A stretch of 64,000 nt of DNA from Terribium retamae (GTDB taxonomy: Bacteria > Pseudomonadota > Alphaproteobacteria > Rhizobiales > Rhizobiaceae). Position numbers and translations under genes: made by a program. The stretch lies in the NCBI RefSeq assembly GCF_022347545.1, contig NZ_JAKREW010000002.1, positions 62,001 to 126,000 on the forward strand, written 5' to 3'. This document shows, piece by piece, positions 49,480 through 58,234 of this stretch. The number at the start of each line of letters is the position of its first letter. Position 1 is the first letter of the stretch. The notes beneath the pieces were generated by a model. The model made no database searches. It saw only the letters and a program-made list of their open reading frames with translations, and was not told the DNA's origin.

Positions 49480-49600
49480 CGGCTCTTGATCGTGCTGTTC
49501 CGCACACCGGCGGTGGCCCATGGTAGCGAAGAAACGAAAACCGGTTCCGATTTTCGGGCTGATGCGATAGCAGCATGTGAGCTCTTCCGGAGACGACAGC

Positions 49601-50233
49601 ATGACCACATCCCGAAGCCGCAAGCGCCCTGGGACTGCGTTGCCCAAGAAAGACCGTGCGGAACGCCTGGGGCGGATGGATTGGATTGCTGCGGCGCGCG
49701 AGGCGCTCATCAAAGGGGGAGTCCACGCCGTCAAGATCGATCTCATTGCCAATCGCCTCAAGATCACGCGCGGCAGCTTCTACTGGCATTTCAAGAACAG
49801 GGCTGAAGTCCTGGCCGCGCTGATAGAACTGTGGGAGTCGCAGAACACCGGACCGTTCGAAGAGATCGCAAAGCGTGCGGACATCGGTGCACCCGAAAAA
49901 TATCTGGCAATGGCCAAGCTGTGGCTGGAGGAAAAGGCCTTCGATTGGCAATTCGATTCCGCGATGCGCGACTGGGCCCGCAGTTCGCGTGCCGTGGCAA
50001 GGAAATTGGCCGCGATCGATGATCTTCGCATGAAACTTTTCGAACAGGTCTTCATCGAAATGGGCTACCCACCCTACGAAGCGGGGATCCGCGCACGGGT
50101 CACCTACTACCATCAGGTCGGCTACTACACGCTGGGCATTCGGGAGGATCAGCGCGCACGCCGCGAGATGTTCCCCATGTACCTGCGCATCCTCGCGGGC
50201 GATGCGCAGGCCGACCAGATGACATTCGACTAG
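49601..50233 (+). CDS. TetR-family regulator divergent from soxBDAG
   Basis: A 210-residue TetR protein. The HTH is at residues 25-70 (WIAAAREALIKGGVHAVKID and LKITRGSFYWHFKNRAEVL). The C-terminal ligand domain is helical and rich in aromatics (YHQVGYYTLGIRE). The ATG at 49601 has CGGAGA 8-13 nt before it; a GTG 8 codons earlier is less likely. It probably represses soxBDAG and perhaps mttB copy 2, which converges with it. Ligand unknown, plausibly a methylated amine or an intermediate. Confidence 0.88.
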   Translation: MTTSRSRKRPGTALPKKDRAERLGRMDWIAAAREALIKGGVHAVKIDLIANRLKITRGSFYWHFKNRAEVLAALIELWESQNTGPFEEIAKRADIGAPEKYLAMAKLWLEEKAFDWQFDSAMRDWARSSRAVARKLAAIDDLRMKLFEQVFIEMGYPPYEAGIRARVTYYHQVGYYTLGIREDQRARREMFPMYLRILAGDAQADQMTFD

Positions 50234-50308
50234 AACGCTGCGGTCGTTTTACTCTGAAAGGCGCTCAATCCAGCCGGCGCCACGCGTTCCGGTTTTGCCG
50301 GCCCACCA

Positions 50309-51856
50309 TCACGAAACGGGCTCCGCGCCCCCTTGCGCAGTTCGCCGTGCAATGAACCCGTCGAGAGCCTCGCCGCAGGCGGCCGCCGAGGCCGGCGCCT
50401 CGAATTCGGCGAGCCTGCGCTTCCAGATGTCGTTGGCGCGTTCGGTGGCGGTACGCGCGCCTGCTTCGCTCCAGGCGCCGAAGTTGGAAAGGTCAGCGAC
50501 CAGCGGCTCATAGAAAGCCGTCCGATAGCGCGCCATGGTGTGCTGTGCGGCGAAGAAATGCCCGCCTGGCTGCACTTCGGCTATCGCGTCGAAGCCGATC
50601 GAATCCGCATCGCCGGGAACTGCGATGCACAGTTCGGCGATAGTCTGCAGCGCCTCGACATCGGTGATCAGTTTTTCGAAGGAAACGCTCAGGCCCCCTT
50701 CCAGCCAACCAGCGGCGTGGATACACATGGTCGCCCCCGCGAGCACTGTGCCCCACAGCGAAAACTGTGTCTCATGCGCGGCCTGCACGTCGGAGATGTT
50801 GGCGGCGCTGCCGCCGCCGGAGCGCCAGGGCAGGCCTGTGAACCGCGCCAGTTGGCCGGCGCCCAGCGTCGCCTTGACATGTTCCGGCGTGCCGAACGCC
50901 GGCGCGCCCGACTTCATGTCCACATTGGAGGAGAAGCTGCCATAGATCACCGGCGCGCCCGCGCGACTGATCTGTGCCAGCGCCAGGCCGGCCAGTGCCT
51001 CCGCATGCTGCAGCGTCAACGCACCGGCTACCGTGATCGGCGCCATTGCGCCGGCCAGGCAGAAGGGCGTGATGACCGATACCTGGCCGGCGCGCGCGAA
51101 GTCGATGATGCCCTGTGCCATCGGGATATCGAGCTGGCGCGGCGAGTTACTGTTGATGACGGTGTAGCAGTGCACGTTCGACAGGAAGGCATCGTCCGAA
51201 AGGCCACGCGCCAGGCGAAGCATCTCGAAACTGTCCTCGACCTGCGACGTCCCCCGCGCATAGACGAAGGGCAGCTTGTCCGAGAGCGTCAACTGCGCCC
51301 GGTTGACCGCATAATGGCGGAACCGGTTCTCGACATCCTGGGCCTCGATGAACGGACCAATCATATGCAGCACATCGAAGCTCTGCACGATGCGCACGAG
51401 GTTTTCGAAATCGGCAAGGTTGCCGGGGCGGCGTCCGCGCTCGATATCCGTCACGTTGGGCGCACCGGAGCCGGCCAGGAAAGAGAGGAAGCCGAGTTCC
51501 AGCACAAGGTCCCTGGAGCGGTCACCGGCCAGGGCATGGATCGATCGTGGCGCGGAGGCAAGCGCTGCCCTGACGATCTCGCGGCCGATGCGCACCATCT
51601 GCGTGTCTTCATCGACCAGGGCGCCGGCGTTCCGGTAGAGTTCGCGCGCTTCCGCCAGCAGTACCTTGATGCCGAGTTCTTCCAATACGCGCAGCGCGGT
51701 GTCATGGATCGCCGCGACCTCGTCGTCGGAAAAGACCGGTTGCGGCTGAAAAGGATTGCGCAGGTTGCGGTAGTCGGACTTGCGATGGCTTGCCGCCTCG
51801 CCACCCCTGGCGCGGCGTCGCTCCCGGCGGCTTTCTCTGGCGACTTCGTCGATCAT
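50309..51856 (-). CDS. MttB-family (non-pyrrolysine) methyltransferase, copy 2
   Basis: A 515-residue member of the trimethylamine methyltransferase superfamily, clearly a distant paralogue of copy 1. Matches include GSGAPNVTDIERGRRPGNLA, CYTVINSNSPRQLDIPMAQG and GATMCIHAAGWLEGGLSVSF. No in-frame TAG, so no pyrrolysine. ATG at 51856 has GAGGAGGAAG upstream and is preferred to a start 10 codons earlier. A palindromic repeat lies in its leader. Likely methyl donor is a quaternary amine; the corrinoid acceptor is not encoded nearby. Confidence 0.87.
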   Translation of the reverse strand: MIDEVARESRRERRRARGGEAASHRKSDYRNLRNPFQPQPVFSDDEVAAIHDTALRVLEELGIKVLLAEARELYRNAGALVDEDTQMVRIGREIVRAALASAPRSIHALAGDRSRDLVLELGFLSFLAGSGAPNVTDIERGRRPGNLADFENLVRIVQSFDVLHMIGPFIEAQDVENRFRHYAVNRAQLTLSDKLPFVYARGTSQVEDSFEMLRLARGLSDDAFLSNVHCYTVINSNSPRQLDIPMAQGIIDFARAGQVSVITPFCLAGAMAPITVAGALTLQHAEALAGLALAQISRAGAPVIYGSFSSNVDMKSGAPAFGTPEHVKATLGAGQLARFTGLPWRSGGGSAANISDVQAAHETQFSLWGTVLAGATMCIHAAGWLEGGLSVSFEKLITDVEALQTIAELCIAVPGDADSIGFDAIAEVQPGGHFFAAQHTMARYRTAFYEPLVADLSNFGAWSEAGARTATERANDIWKRRLAEFEAPASAAACGEALDGFIARRTAQGGAEPVS

Positions 51857-51870
51857 TTTTGCTTCCTCCT

Positions 51871-51940
51871 CGAGCGCGATGCCCAAAAGTCGCAGACTTT
51901 TCGGAGAAAGATCGTGCAGTAAAACGAAGGGTTAGAGCAG
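51871..51940. repeat. Palindromic repeat in the leader of mttB copy 2
   Basis: Inverted repeat with GAGCGCGATGCCCAAAAGTC ... GACTTTTCGGAGAAAGATCG and an end TTAGAGCAG. It resembles the second class of rhizobial RIME-like elements and differs from the GAGCAATTCC class. It lies 15 nt before the start codon. Confidence 0.55.
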
Positions 51941-51967
51941 AATCTCGACCATCTTGGTCGTCTCTGC

Positions 51968-52247
51968 CTATGTCCGTATGGCCAGACCGGCCGGATCGTA
52001 GGGCGAGGAGGCAATCACGATCGCCGGACCTTCCACACCGACGATGCGGACAGCGATGTGCCTTCCTTGGCGAAATCCTTATCAAGCCTCGCCGTGGCGA
52101 AGTTCTTGCCCAAGATGTAACCGTAGCGGCAGAGGTAGCGAAGCCGACCTCCCTGCCAGACGGCTCGAAGTCGCTGGCGTCGATCTCGAGTGTGACCAGC
52201 AGGCTGCCGGCCACCACGGTCGCGTTCCGCGACGCGACTTCAGCAAG
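51968..52247 (-). pseudogene. Relic of a GcvT/dimethylglycine-dehydrogenase-type C-terminal domain
   Basis: Three reading frames in succession spell one GcvT C-terminal domain: LLVTLEIDASDFEPSG and EVGFATSA in the first, YGYILGKNFATARLDKDFAK with EGTSLS in the second, and RIVGVEGPAIVIASSPYDPA with GLAIRT and a TAG stop at 51968-51970 in the third. At least two frameshifts and a small deletion are needed. The N-terminal FAD part of such an enzyme is missing; the lacI gene starts its 3' end at 52325. It is a remnant of a methyl-amine demethylating enzyme. Confidence 0.75.
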
Positions 52248-52324
52248 GGCAATGTCCTGCCCATATCGAGGCCATGTTCGCCAGCTGTCGACAGGTGCGC
52301 CACGCGGTAGCCGCATAACCAGCT

Positions 52325-53362
52325 TCACGCCGCGCCGGTCACCGAATTGCGGATACGCACCGACGTTTGAAAATGCGTCGTTGCCGGCGGCTCCGGCCTG
52401 ACGCCGGTCCGGTGAAGCAACAATTCAGCTGCCGCGCGCCCCATCTCCAGTCCAGGCTGCGCCACAGTCGTCAGGGCCGGCTGCAGCAATTCGGCGGCGG
52501 CGATGTCATCGAAGCCGGTGATGCTGAGTTCGGCTGGAATGGCGATATCGTTCTCGCGGCAATAACGCATCACGCCGATGGCCATCAGGTCGTTGGCGCA
52601 CAGGACGGCAGTGGGCCACTCCTCGCGCGGTCCAAGCAGGAAGCGGGCCGCGGCAAGGTAGCCGGAGCGTTCGCTGTAGTCGCCGGCGACATAAGGAGCC
52701 GCATCGGTGTCGATGCCGGCAGCGGCAAGAGACTCGCGAAAGCCAGCCAGTCTCTGCTCGCTCGTCCAGAGCCGCGGTGGCCCGCCGGCAATTGCGATGC
52801 GCCGGTGCCCCTGCTCGATGACATGCCTGGCGATGGCGCGCGCGCCGGCCAGATTGTTGCTCGAAACGAAGGGTACATCGATGCCGGGTAATACCTCGTC
52901 GACAAAGACTACCGATCCGGCGCGGGCAAGCTCCAGAAGCGAGGAACTGGGAAGACCCGTCCCGGTCAGGTAGATGACACCGTCCAGCCGCTGCGTGCGC
53001 AGGATGCGCGCGAAATATTCTTCACGCTCGGTCTGTGACCAGGTGATGCACAGCATCAGAAGAATGTCGTTGTCGCCGATACCGCGCTGCACGCCCTCTG
53101 CCACCGCCGCGAAGAAGGGATTATCGAGATCCGGCACCACGAAGCCGATCGAAGAGATGCGCCGGCGCTTGAGGCTGCGGGCAGTGTTGTTCGGCTCGAA
53201 GCCGAGTTCGGTGATGAAACGCTGCACGTGGCGCCGCGTTTCTTCCGCGACCTGACCGCGCTCGTTGATGACGGCACTCACCGTGCCGATCGAAACGCCC
53301 GCTTCGCGCGCGACATCGCGAATGGTTGGCCGGCCGTTACCCGAAGATCTCGATCCACTCAT
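52325..53362 (-). CDS. LacI-family transcriptional repressor
   Basis: A 345-residue repressor. The N-terminal HTH is TIRDVAREAGVSIGTVSAVI (about residues 13-32) with the hinge NNTARSLKRRRISSIGFVVP after it; the remainder is a sugar-binding-protein-like domain (LDGVIYLTGTGLPSSSLLEL, ITGFDDIAAAELLQPALTTV). It is divergent from the GATase-like/ABC/M20 operon, and two TGAAnCGGTTCA palindromes lie in the 326-bp gap, so it most likely represses that operon and itself. The inducer is probably the transported compound or a product. Confidence 0.92.
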   Translation of the reverse strand: MSGSRSSGNGRPTIRDVAREAGVSIGTVSAVINERGQVAEETRRHVQRFITELGFEPNNTARSLKRRRISSIGFVVPDLDNPFFAAVAEGVQRGIGDNDILLMLCITWSQTEREEYFARILRTQRLDGVIYLTGTGLPSSSLLELARAGSVVFVDEVLPGIDVPFVSSNNLAGARAIARHVIEQGHRRIAIAGGPPRLWTSEQRLAGFRESLAAAGIDTDAAPYVAGDYSERSGYLAAARFLLGPREEWPTAVLCANDLMAIGVMRYCRENDIAIPAELSITGFDDIAAAELLQPALTTVAQPGLEMGRAAAELLLHRTGVRPEPPATTHFQTSVRIRNSVTGAA

Positions 53363-53509
53363 GCCTGCAGCGGCCTCAAACCATGTCGTGGCGCAAGGAC
53401 GCGCCGGCTAAGTCAACTACGCGCTTTTGAACGAGATTTCCAAGGCCGAATGGGTATCCGGCCGCTTCGTCGATCATGCGCTTCCGCTCCCCCGTGCTGC
53501 CACCAAAAT

Positions 53510-53611
53510 TGAACCGGTTCATGTCTCGTTTGTCAACCTTTGAAAAAATTCTAAATAGCACCATTGCAAAGCGGAGATTGTTGCGGCAGGCTGTAGACCT
53601 GAAACGGTTCA
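53510..53611. promoter_or_regulatory. Paired LacI-type operators
   Basis: TGAACCGGTTCA at 53510-53521 is a perfect 12-bp palindrome; TGAAACGGTTCA at 53600-53611 differs by one base. Centres are 90 bp apart, which permits looping. Central CG and TGAA/TTCA arms are typical of LacI-family sites. The rest of the 326-bp gap between lacI and the next gene shows no coding potential. Confidence 0.75.
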
Positions 53612-53688
53612 GGTAGATTTCACTTCATGTCGACCTGTTCAGATTTCGCTGCCAGTCGGAGCGAAGGAATTGATGGGAGATCGAAGCC

Positions 53689-54468
53689 TTGTCCAACACC
53701 AAGAAGAAAGTGCTGCTCGTCGGTGAAACCTGGTTGAGCTCGGCCACGCATTTCAAGGGCTTTGATCAATTCGGCAGCGTCACCTTCCATTCAGGCGCCG
53801 AACCGCTGATCAAGGCGCTGCAGGGTAGCGCCTTCGACCTCACCCACATGCCGGCGCATGAAGCTGTCGAGAAACTGCCTTTCGATCTCGACGGGCTGAA
53901 CGCCTATGATGCGATCCTGCTCTCCGACATCGGTTCTTCATCACTGCTTCTTCATCCAGACGTCTGGTTGCATGGCAAGACGGTGCCCAACAGGCTCAAG
54001 CTGCTTAAGGAATGGACCGCTCAGGGCGGCGGCCTCGCGATGATCGGCGGCTATTTCTCTTTCCAGGGCATCGATGGTCGCGCGCGCTGGCGCCGCACCC
54101 CGATCGAAGACGTCCTGCCTGTAGAGTGCCTGCCCCATGACGATCGCATTGAAGTGCCCGAAGGTTTCAGCGCTGTTATCGATGCCGGCAGCAACCATCC
54201 CATCCTGGAAGGACTGGACGGCAAATGGCCGCTTCTGCTCGGCGCCAACGAAGTGCGCCTGAAGCCGGAGGCCGGCATCGAGGTACTGGCCAGCCTGCCG
54301 GAAGACCAGGGCGGCCACCCGCTTTTGGTCACCGGAACCTTCGGAAAAGGTCGCACACTTGCCTGGATGTCCGACGTCAGCCCGCACTGGCTTCCGGCGT
54401 CCTTTTCGGACTGGCCGGGCTATACCGCCCTGTGGCGCAATGCGCTTGGGTGGCTGACCCGGGTCTGA
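53689..54468 (+). CDS. Class I glutamine-amidotransferase-like protein (GATase1-like)
   Basis: A 259-residue flavodoxin-like protein of the GATase1-like/ThuA-related group (formerly DUF1355). It has KKVLLVGETWLSSATHFKGF at the start, YDAILLSDIGSSSLLL in the middle and GGGLAMIGGYFSFQGIDGRA where a glutaminase would carry its nucleophile; no cysteine is at that elbow (IGGYFSF), so it is unlikely to be a glutaminase. Start is TTG at 53689 with GGGAG about 12 nt upstream. First gene of the LacI-regulated operon, 36 bp before the ABC ATPase. It may modify or isomerise the imported compound. Confidence 0.82.
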   Translation: MSNTKKKVLLVGETWLSSATHFKGFDQFGSVTFHSGAEPLIKALQGSAFDLTHMPAHEAVEKLPFDLDGLNAYDAILLSDIGSSSLLLHPDVWLHGKTVPNRLKLLKEWTAQGGGLAMIGGYFSFQGIDGRARWRRTPIEDVLPVECLPHDDRIEVPEGFSAVIDAGSNHPILEGLDGKWPLLLGANEVRLKPEAGIEVLASLPEDQGGHPLLVTGTFGKGRTLAWMSDVSPHWLPASFSDWPGYTALWRNALGWLTRV

Positions 54469-54504
54469 CAAGTCAATCGGGACGTGGCTAGCGAGGAGAA
54501 AGAC

Positions 54505-55275
54505 ATGTCCGAAGCATTCCTGGTTGCCAAAGGCATCGCCAAACGATTCGGCGGCCTGACGGCGCTCTCGGATGTCGATCTCGAAATCCGAGCCGGAGAG
54601 GTTCTTGCCCTGCTGGGCGACAACGGTGCCGGCAAATCTACCTTCATAAAGGTTCTGGCCGGAGCGCACCCTCCAAGCGAAGGTCAGATCCTCGTCGCGG
54701 GGCAGCCGGTGTCCTTCGCCTCCCCGAAGGACGCGGCTGCCTCCGGCATCGCCACGATTTTCCAGGAGCTAGCACTCTCGGAAAACCTGTCGATCTCGGA
54801 GAACGTCTATCTCGGCCGCGAGCTGAAGCATTCCGTGCTTGGGGTCCCCTTCCTACGGCGCAAGGAAATGAAGCAGCGGGTCGCCGAACTTCTAAAGGAG
54901 CTGGACGCTCACATTTCCGACCCGGAAGCGCCGGTGGGTAGCCTTTCCGGAGGCCAGCGCCAGTCCGTCGCCATCTGCCGCGCCCTGAACCTAAATGCCA
55001 AGCTGGTCATCATGGATGAGCCGACGGCCGCGCTCGCCGTCGCCGAGACCCGCAAGGTGCTTGCCCTGATCCGCAAGCTCGCCGAGCGAGGCTGCGCAGT
55101 GGTGCTGATCAGCCACAACATTTCCGATGTCTTCGAGGTGGCCGACCGCATGGTCGTATTCCGCCGCGGCCGCAAGGTCGCCGAACGGCTGCGAGCCGAG
55201 ACCGAGCTCGAGGAAATCGTCGCTCTCATAACAGGCGCTCACCCCGACGTGCGGGCGCTGGAAAAAGCACAATAG
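54505..55275 (+). CDS. Sugar-type ABC transporter ATP-binding protein (single cassette)
   Basis: A 256-residue ATPase of the RbsA/XylG/FrcA group, but with one cassette where RbsA has two fused (about 500 residues). Walker A is GDNGAGKST, signature LSGGQRQSVAICRAL, Walker B LVIMDEPTAALAV, switch LISHNI. FrcA-type single cassettes occur in rhizobial sugar importers. ATG at 54505 has GAGGAG 9 nt before it. It energises the two permeases encoded downstream. Confidence 0.92.
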   Translation: MSEAFLVAKGIAKRFGGLTALSDVDLEIRAGEVLALLGDNGAGKSTFIKVLAGAHPPSEGQILVAGQPVSFASPKDAAASGIATIFQELALSENLSISENVYLGRELKHSVLGVPFLRRKEMKQRVAELLKELDAHISDPEAPVGSLSGGQRQSVAICRALNLNAKLVIMDEPTAALAVAETRKVLALIRKLAERGCAVVLISHNISDVFEVADRMVVFRRGRKVAERLRAETELEEIVALITGAHPDVRALEKAQ

Positions 55276-55303
55276 CAGCACGTCCAACCCAGAGAGGAAC
55301 ATC

Positions 55304-56287
55304 ATGCTGAAACATCTCGCACGAGCCTTGGCTGCTTCGGCGATCCTTGCCGTCGCAACGGCAGCGATGGCGCAGGACAAGCCGAAGGTCGCTTTCGTTC
55401 CGCAGCTCATCGGCATCCCTTACTTCAACGCAATGGAGGCCGGCGGCAAAAAAGCCGGAGCAGACCTCGGCGTCGACTTCGTTTACACCGGTCCGGTCGA
55501 TGCCAATCCGATCGACCAGCTGCAGATCGTCCAGAACCTGATCGATCAGGGCGTCAACGCGATCTCGGTCAGCGTGCTCGACGCATCGAGCATCGCACCG
55601 GTTGTCCAGGCGGCAGAGGCAAAGGGCATCAAGCTCTTCACCAGCGACAGCGATGCGCCCGACAGCGGCCGCGCCGTCTATGTGGCGCAGGCGACTGACG
55701 AAGGACTTGGCTATGCCATCGTCGACGAACTGGTCAAAAAGGTCGGGGAAGACGCCAAGGTGGGCATCGTCTCGGGCGAAGCAACTGCAACAAACCTCAA
55801 TGCCTGGATCGGCTTCATGAAGAAGCGGGCCGCGGAAAAATATCCCAAGCTCGTTCTGCTTGAACCACAATTCGCTGGCGGCACCGCCCAGCGCGCAGCG
55901 CAGATATCGAGCGATCTGATCGCCGCCAATCCTGACCTGAAGGCCCTGATCGCGGTTGCATCCAGCACTTGCCCGGGCGTGGCACAAGCCATTGAAACCG
56001 CCGGCAAGATCGGCAAGGTGATTGGCACCGGCTATTGCAGCCCCAACACGGCGCGATCCTACATCAAGAGCGGGGCCTTCGGCTTCAGCGTGCTGTGGGA
56101 TCCCTCGCAACTCGGCTATCTCACCGTCTGGGCCGGCAAGCAGTTGATCGATGGCAAGAAGCTCGAGGCATCGAACACCGTGCCTGGCTTTGCCGAACCT
56201 GTCACCTATGATGCCGAAAAGGGCATCCTGCTGCTCGGCCCGCCGGCGATCTTCACGGCCGAGAATGTCGACAAGTTCGACTTCTGA
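55304..56287 (+). CDS. Sugar-type ABC transporter substrate-binding protein
   Basis: A 327-residue periplasmic binding protein of the RbsB/RhaS type. Signal peptide LARALAASAILAVATAAMAQ; the mature part has VAFVPQLIGIPYFNAMEAGG and a C-terminal lobe GTGYCSPNTARSYIKSGAFG. Proteins of this look bind rhamnose, autoinducer-2 or other sugars and also nucleosides. The partner hydrolase in this operon suggests an acylated ligand. It starts 28 bp after the ATPase gene. Confidence 0.91.
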   Translation: MLKHLARALAASAILAVATAAMAQDKPKVAFVPQLIGIPYFNAMEAGGKKAGADLGVDFVYTGPVDANPIDQLQIVQNLIDQGVNAISVSVLDASSIAPVVQAAEAKGIKLFTSDSDAPDSGRAVYVAQATDEGLGYAIVDELVKKVGEDAKVGIVSGEATATNLNAWIGFMKKRAAEKYPKLVLLEPQFAGGTAQRAAQISSDLIAANPDLKALIAVASSTCPGVAQAIETAGKIGKVIGTGYCSPNTARSYIKSGAFGFSVLWDPSQLGYLTVWAGKQLIDGKKLEASNTVPGFAEPVTYDAEKGILLLGPPAIFTAENVDKFDF

Positions 56288-56300
56288 CGCGGGAGAACTT

Positions 56301-57278
56301 ATGCACCGCCTGACCCAGGCCACATCCCTGCTGACCGGCCGCGAGCTTATCCTGCTCGCGGCATGCGTGGTCATAACGATCGCCTTTGCTTCTGTCTCAC
56401 CAGTGTTCGCCACGCCGGAGAATGCCGCGACCATCATGCGCAACAGCGTCGAGCTGCTGCTTATCGGGCTTGGCATGACGCTGCTGCTTGCCATGGGCGG
56501 CATCGACGTTTCGATCGGTGTCGTGATGGGACTGTCTGCCATCGCCGTCGGTCGCGCCCTGGGTGCCAATCTCGACCCGGCTCTTGCCGCTGCGATAGGA
56601 CCTTTGACCGGGGCGCTGCTCGGCCTTGTGACGGCAGCGGTTGTGGTGCTCGGCCGTATCCCGGCCATTGTCGGCACGCTCGGTCTGCTTGGCGTCTACC
56701 GCACAGCGATATTCGTGGTGCTGGGCGGACAATGGCTTTCCGGCCTGCCGACAGGTCTTACCGAAATGCTCGGCACCAGCCTTGTCGGTGTGCCGCTTTC
56801 ATTCTGGGTGATTGCCCTGGCCTATCTTGCCGTCTGGCTGGCCTTAAGGCGCACGCCCTTCGGCCTGCATCTGCTTGCCATCGGCAATTCGGAGGAAAAG
56901 GCGAGGCTCGCTGGCATCTCCGTGACCAAGGTCCGTTTCGCTGCCTTTCTCATCAGCGGCATGCTGGCCGGTCTGGCAGCAACCTTCTATGTCGCGACCT
57001 ATCGGAACGTGGAGATGACGACCGGCAGCACGCTGGCTCTTGATGCAATCGCGGCGGTGGTGCTGGGCGGAACCAGCATTCTCGGCGGACGCTGCTCGCT
57101 CATCGGAACCGTGCTCGGGGTCATGCTCCTGCGCATCCTGCAGAACGGCCTGCTGCTGATCGGGGTGCCGTCGCTCTGGCAAACCGTCGTTACCGGCGGC
57201 CTGCTCATCGCAGTGCTCAGCTTCGAGGCGCTCGCTGGCCGTTTGTCTTTCGCGAAACTGGGGTGGGCCAGCAGATGA
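56301..57278 (+). CDS. Sugar-type ABC transporter permease 1
   Basis: A 325-residue RbsC/AraH-type permease with about eight to ten membrane segments. Conserved stretches: MTLLLAMGGIDVSIGVVMGL, IPAIVGTLGLLGVYRTA and GGTSILGGRCSLIGTVLGVM. ATG at 56301 follows GGGAGA by 4-9 nt. Its stop overlaps the ATG of the second permease. Confidence 0.92.
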   Translation: MHRLTQATSLLTGRELILLAACVVITIAFASVSPVFATPENAATIMRNSVELLLIGLGMTLLLAMGGIDVSIGVVMGLSAIAVGRALGANLDPALAAAIGPLTGALLGLVTAAVVVLGRIPAIVGTLGLLGVYRTAIFVVLGGQWLSGLPTGLTEMLGTSLVGVPLSFWVIALAYLAVWLALRRTPFGLHLLAIGNSEEKARLAGISVTKVRFAAFLISGMLAGLAATFYVATYRNVEMTTGSTLALDAIAAVVLGGTSILGGRCSLIGTVLGVMLLRILQNGLLLIGVPSLWQTVVTGGLLIAVLSFEALAGRLSFAKLGWASR

Positions 57279-58231
57279 ACCGGTTGCGCAGTCTTCACGG
57301 GCCTGTGCTGGTGCTGGCGATACTGGCCACCCTGTGGGTGGTCGTCCTTGCCGGATTGTTCGTGCTCAAGCCGACGGCGCTAGGCTCCGCCACCGTCACC
57401 ACGGTCCTTCAGTTCTCAACGATCCTGGCGCTCGCAGCGCTTGGTCAGGCGCTGGTCATCCTAGCCGGCGGCGCCGGCATCGATCTTTCGGTCGGCGGCA
57501 CCGTCTCACTTTCGGCGATCGCCGCCATGCTGGCCCTCAAGGCGGGAATGCCGCCCTTGCTGCTGCCGGTGGCCTGCATCGTCGCAGGGCTGCTTCTTGG
57601 CCTTTTCAACGGCCTGCTGGTCACGCGCCTTGCCATTTTGCCACTGATTGCCACGCTTGGAACCTTCTTTGCCTATTCCGGTCTGGCACTGGCTCTGACC
57701 GGCGGTTCTCCCCAACCGGGCGTGCCGCACTGGCTGCTGCCATGGGGACGCGGCACGTTGGGTGGCATTCCGCTGCCCTTCATCTCGGCCGCCTTGCCGG
57801 CCTTCGTGCTGGCCGGCATCGTGCTCGTCTTCACTGCCTGGGGTCGCTGGATCTATGCCATGGGCTTCAACGAAAGGTCGGCGCGCCTGGTGGGTATTCC
57901 GGTCGATCGCACGCGCCTCATCCTTTACGGGATTAGTGGCATGCTGGCCGGCATAGCCGGGCTGGTGTCGCTGGCGTGGTTCGGCAGCGGACGGCCCAAC
58001 ATCGGCCAGAACCTCGAGCTGGAATCGCTGACTGCAGCCATGCTTGGCGGCATTGCGATCTTCGGAGGCCGTGGCGGCGTCGGCGGCGTGCTCGCCGCCG
58101 TGGTTCTGCTGGTCACCCTCAAAACCGGGCTGCTGCAGCTCAACGTCAACACGGTCTGGCAGGTCGGCATTGTCGGCGCATTGCTGATCTTCGTGCTTCT
58201 CGCCGACCGCCTTTCACAACGCTGGAGATGA
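57275..58231 (+). CDS. Sugar-type ABC transporter permease 2
   Basis: A 318-residue paralogue of permease 1 with the same landmarks: QALVILAGGAGIDLSVGGTV, LPLIATLGTFFAYSGLALAL, LGGIAIFGGRGGVGGVLAAV. The ATGA overlap with permease 1 and the two different sequences suggest a heterodimeric channel, as in AI-2 (LsrCD) and rhamnose importers. The next gene starts 3 bp after its stop. Confidence 0.92.
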   Translation: MNRLRSLHGPVLVLAILATLWVVVLAGLFVLKPTALGSATVTTVLQFSTILALAALGQALVILAGGAGIDLSVGGTVSLSAIAAMLALKAGMPPLLLPVACIVAGLLLGLFNGLLVTRLAILPLIATLGTFFAYSGLALALTGGSPQPGVPHWLLPWGRGTLGGIPLPFISAALPAFVLAGIVLVFTAWGRWIYAMGFNERSARLVGIPVDRTRLILYGISGMLAGIAGLVSLAWFGSGRPNIGQNLELESLTAAMLGGIAIFGGRGGVGGVLAAVVLLVTLKTGLLQLNVNTVWQVGIVGALLIFVLLADRLSQRWR

Positions 58232-58234
58232 TTG

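Noticed and set aside
49353-49600. Glycine riboswitch upstream of soxB
   Set aside because: No paired glycine aptamer structure could be recognised; only the promoter, the palindrome and a weak repeat-like stretch are visible.
50231-50280. Another repeat-derived stop codon at the TetR gene (TAGAACGCTGCGG)
   Set aside because: The sequence after the TAG resembles repeat ends loosely but has no matching inverted arm, so it was left out of the stop-codon list.
37094-51856. Pyrrolysine-type trimethylamine methyltransferases
   Set aside because: Neither mttB homologue has an internal in-frame TAG, and no pyl genes are visible.
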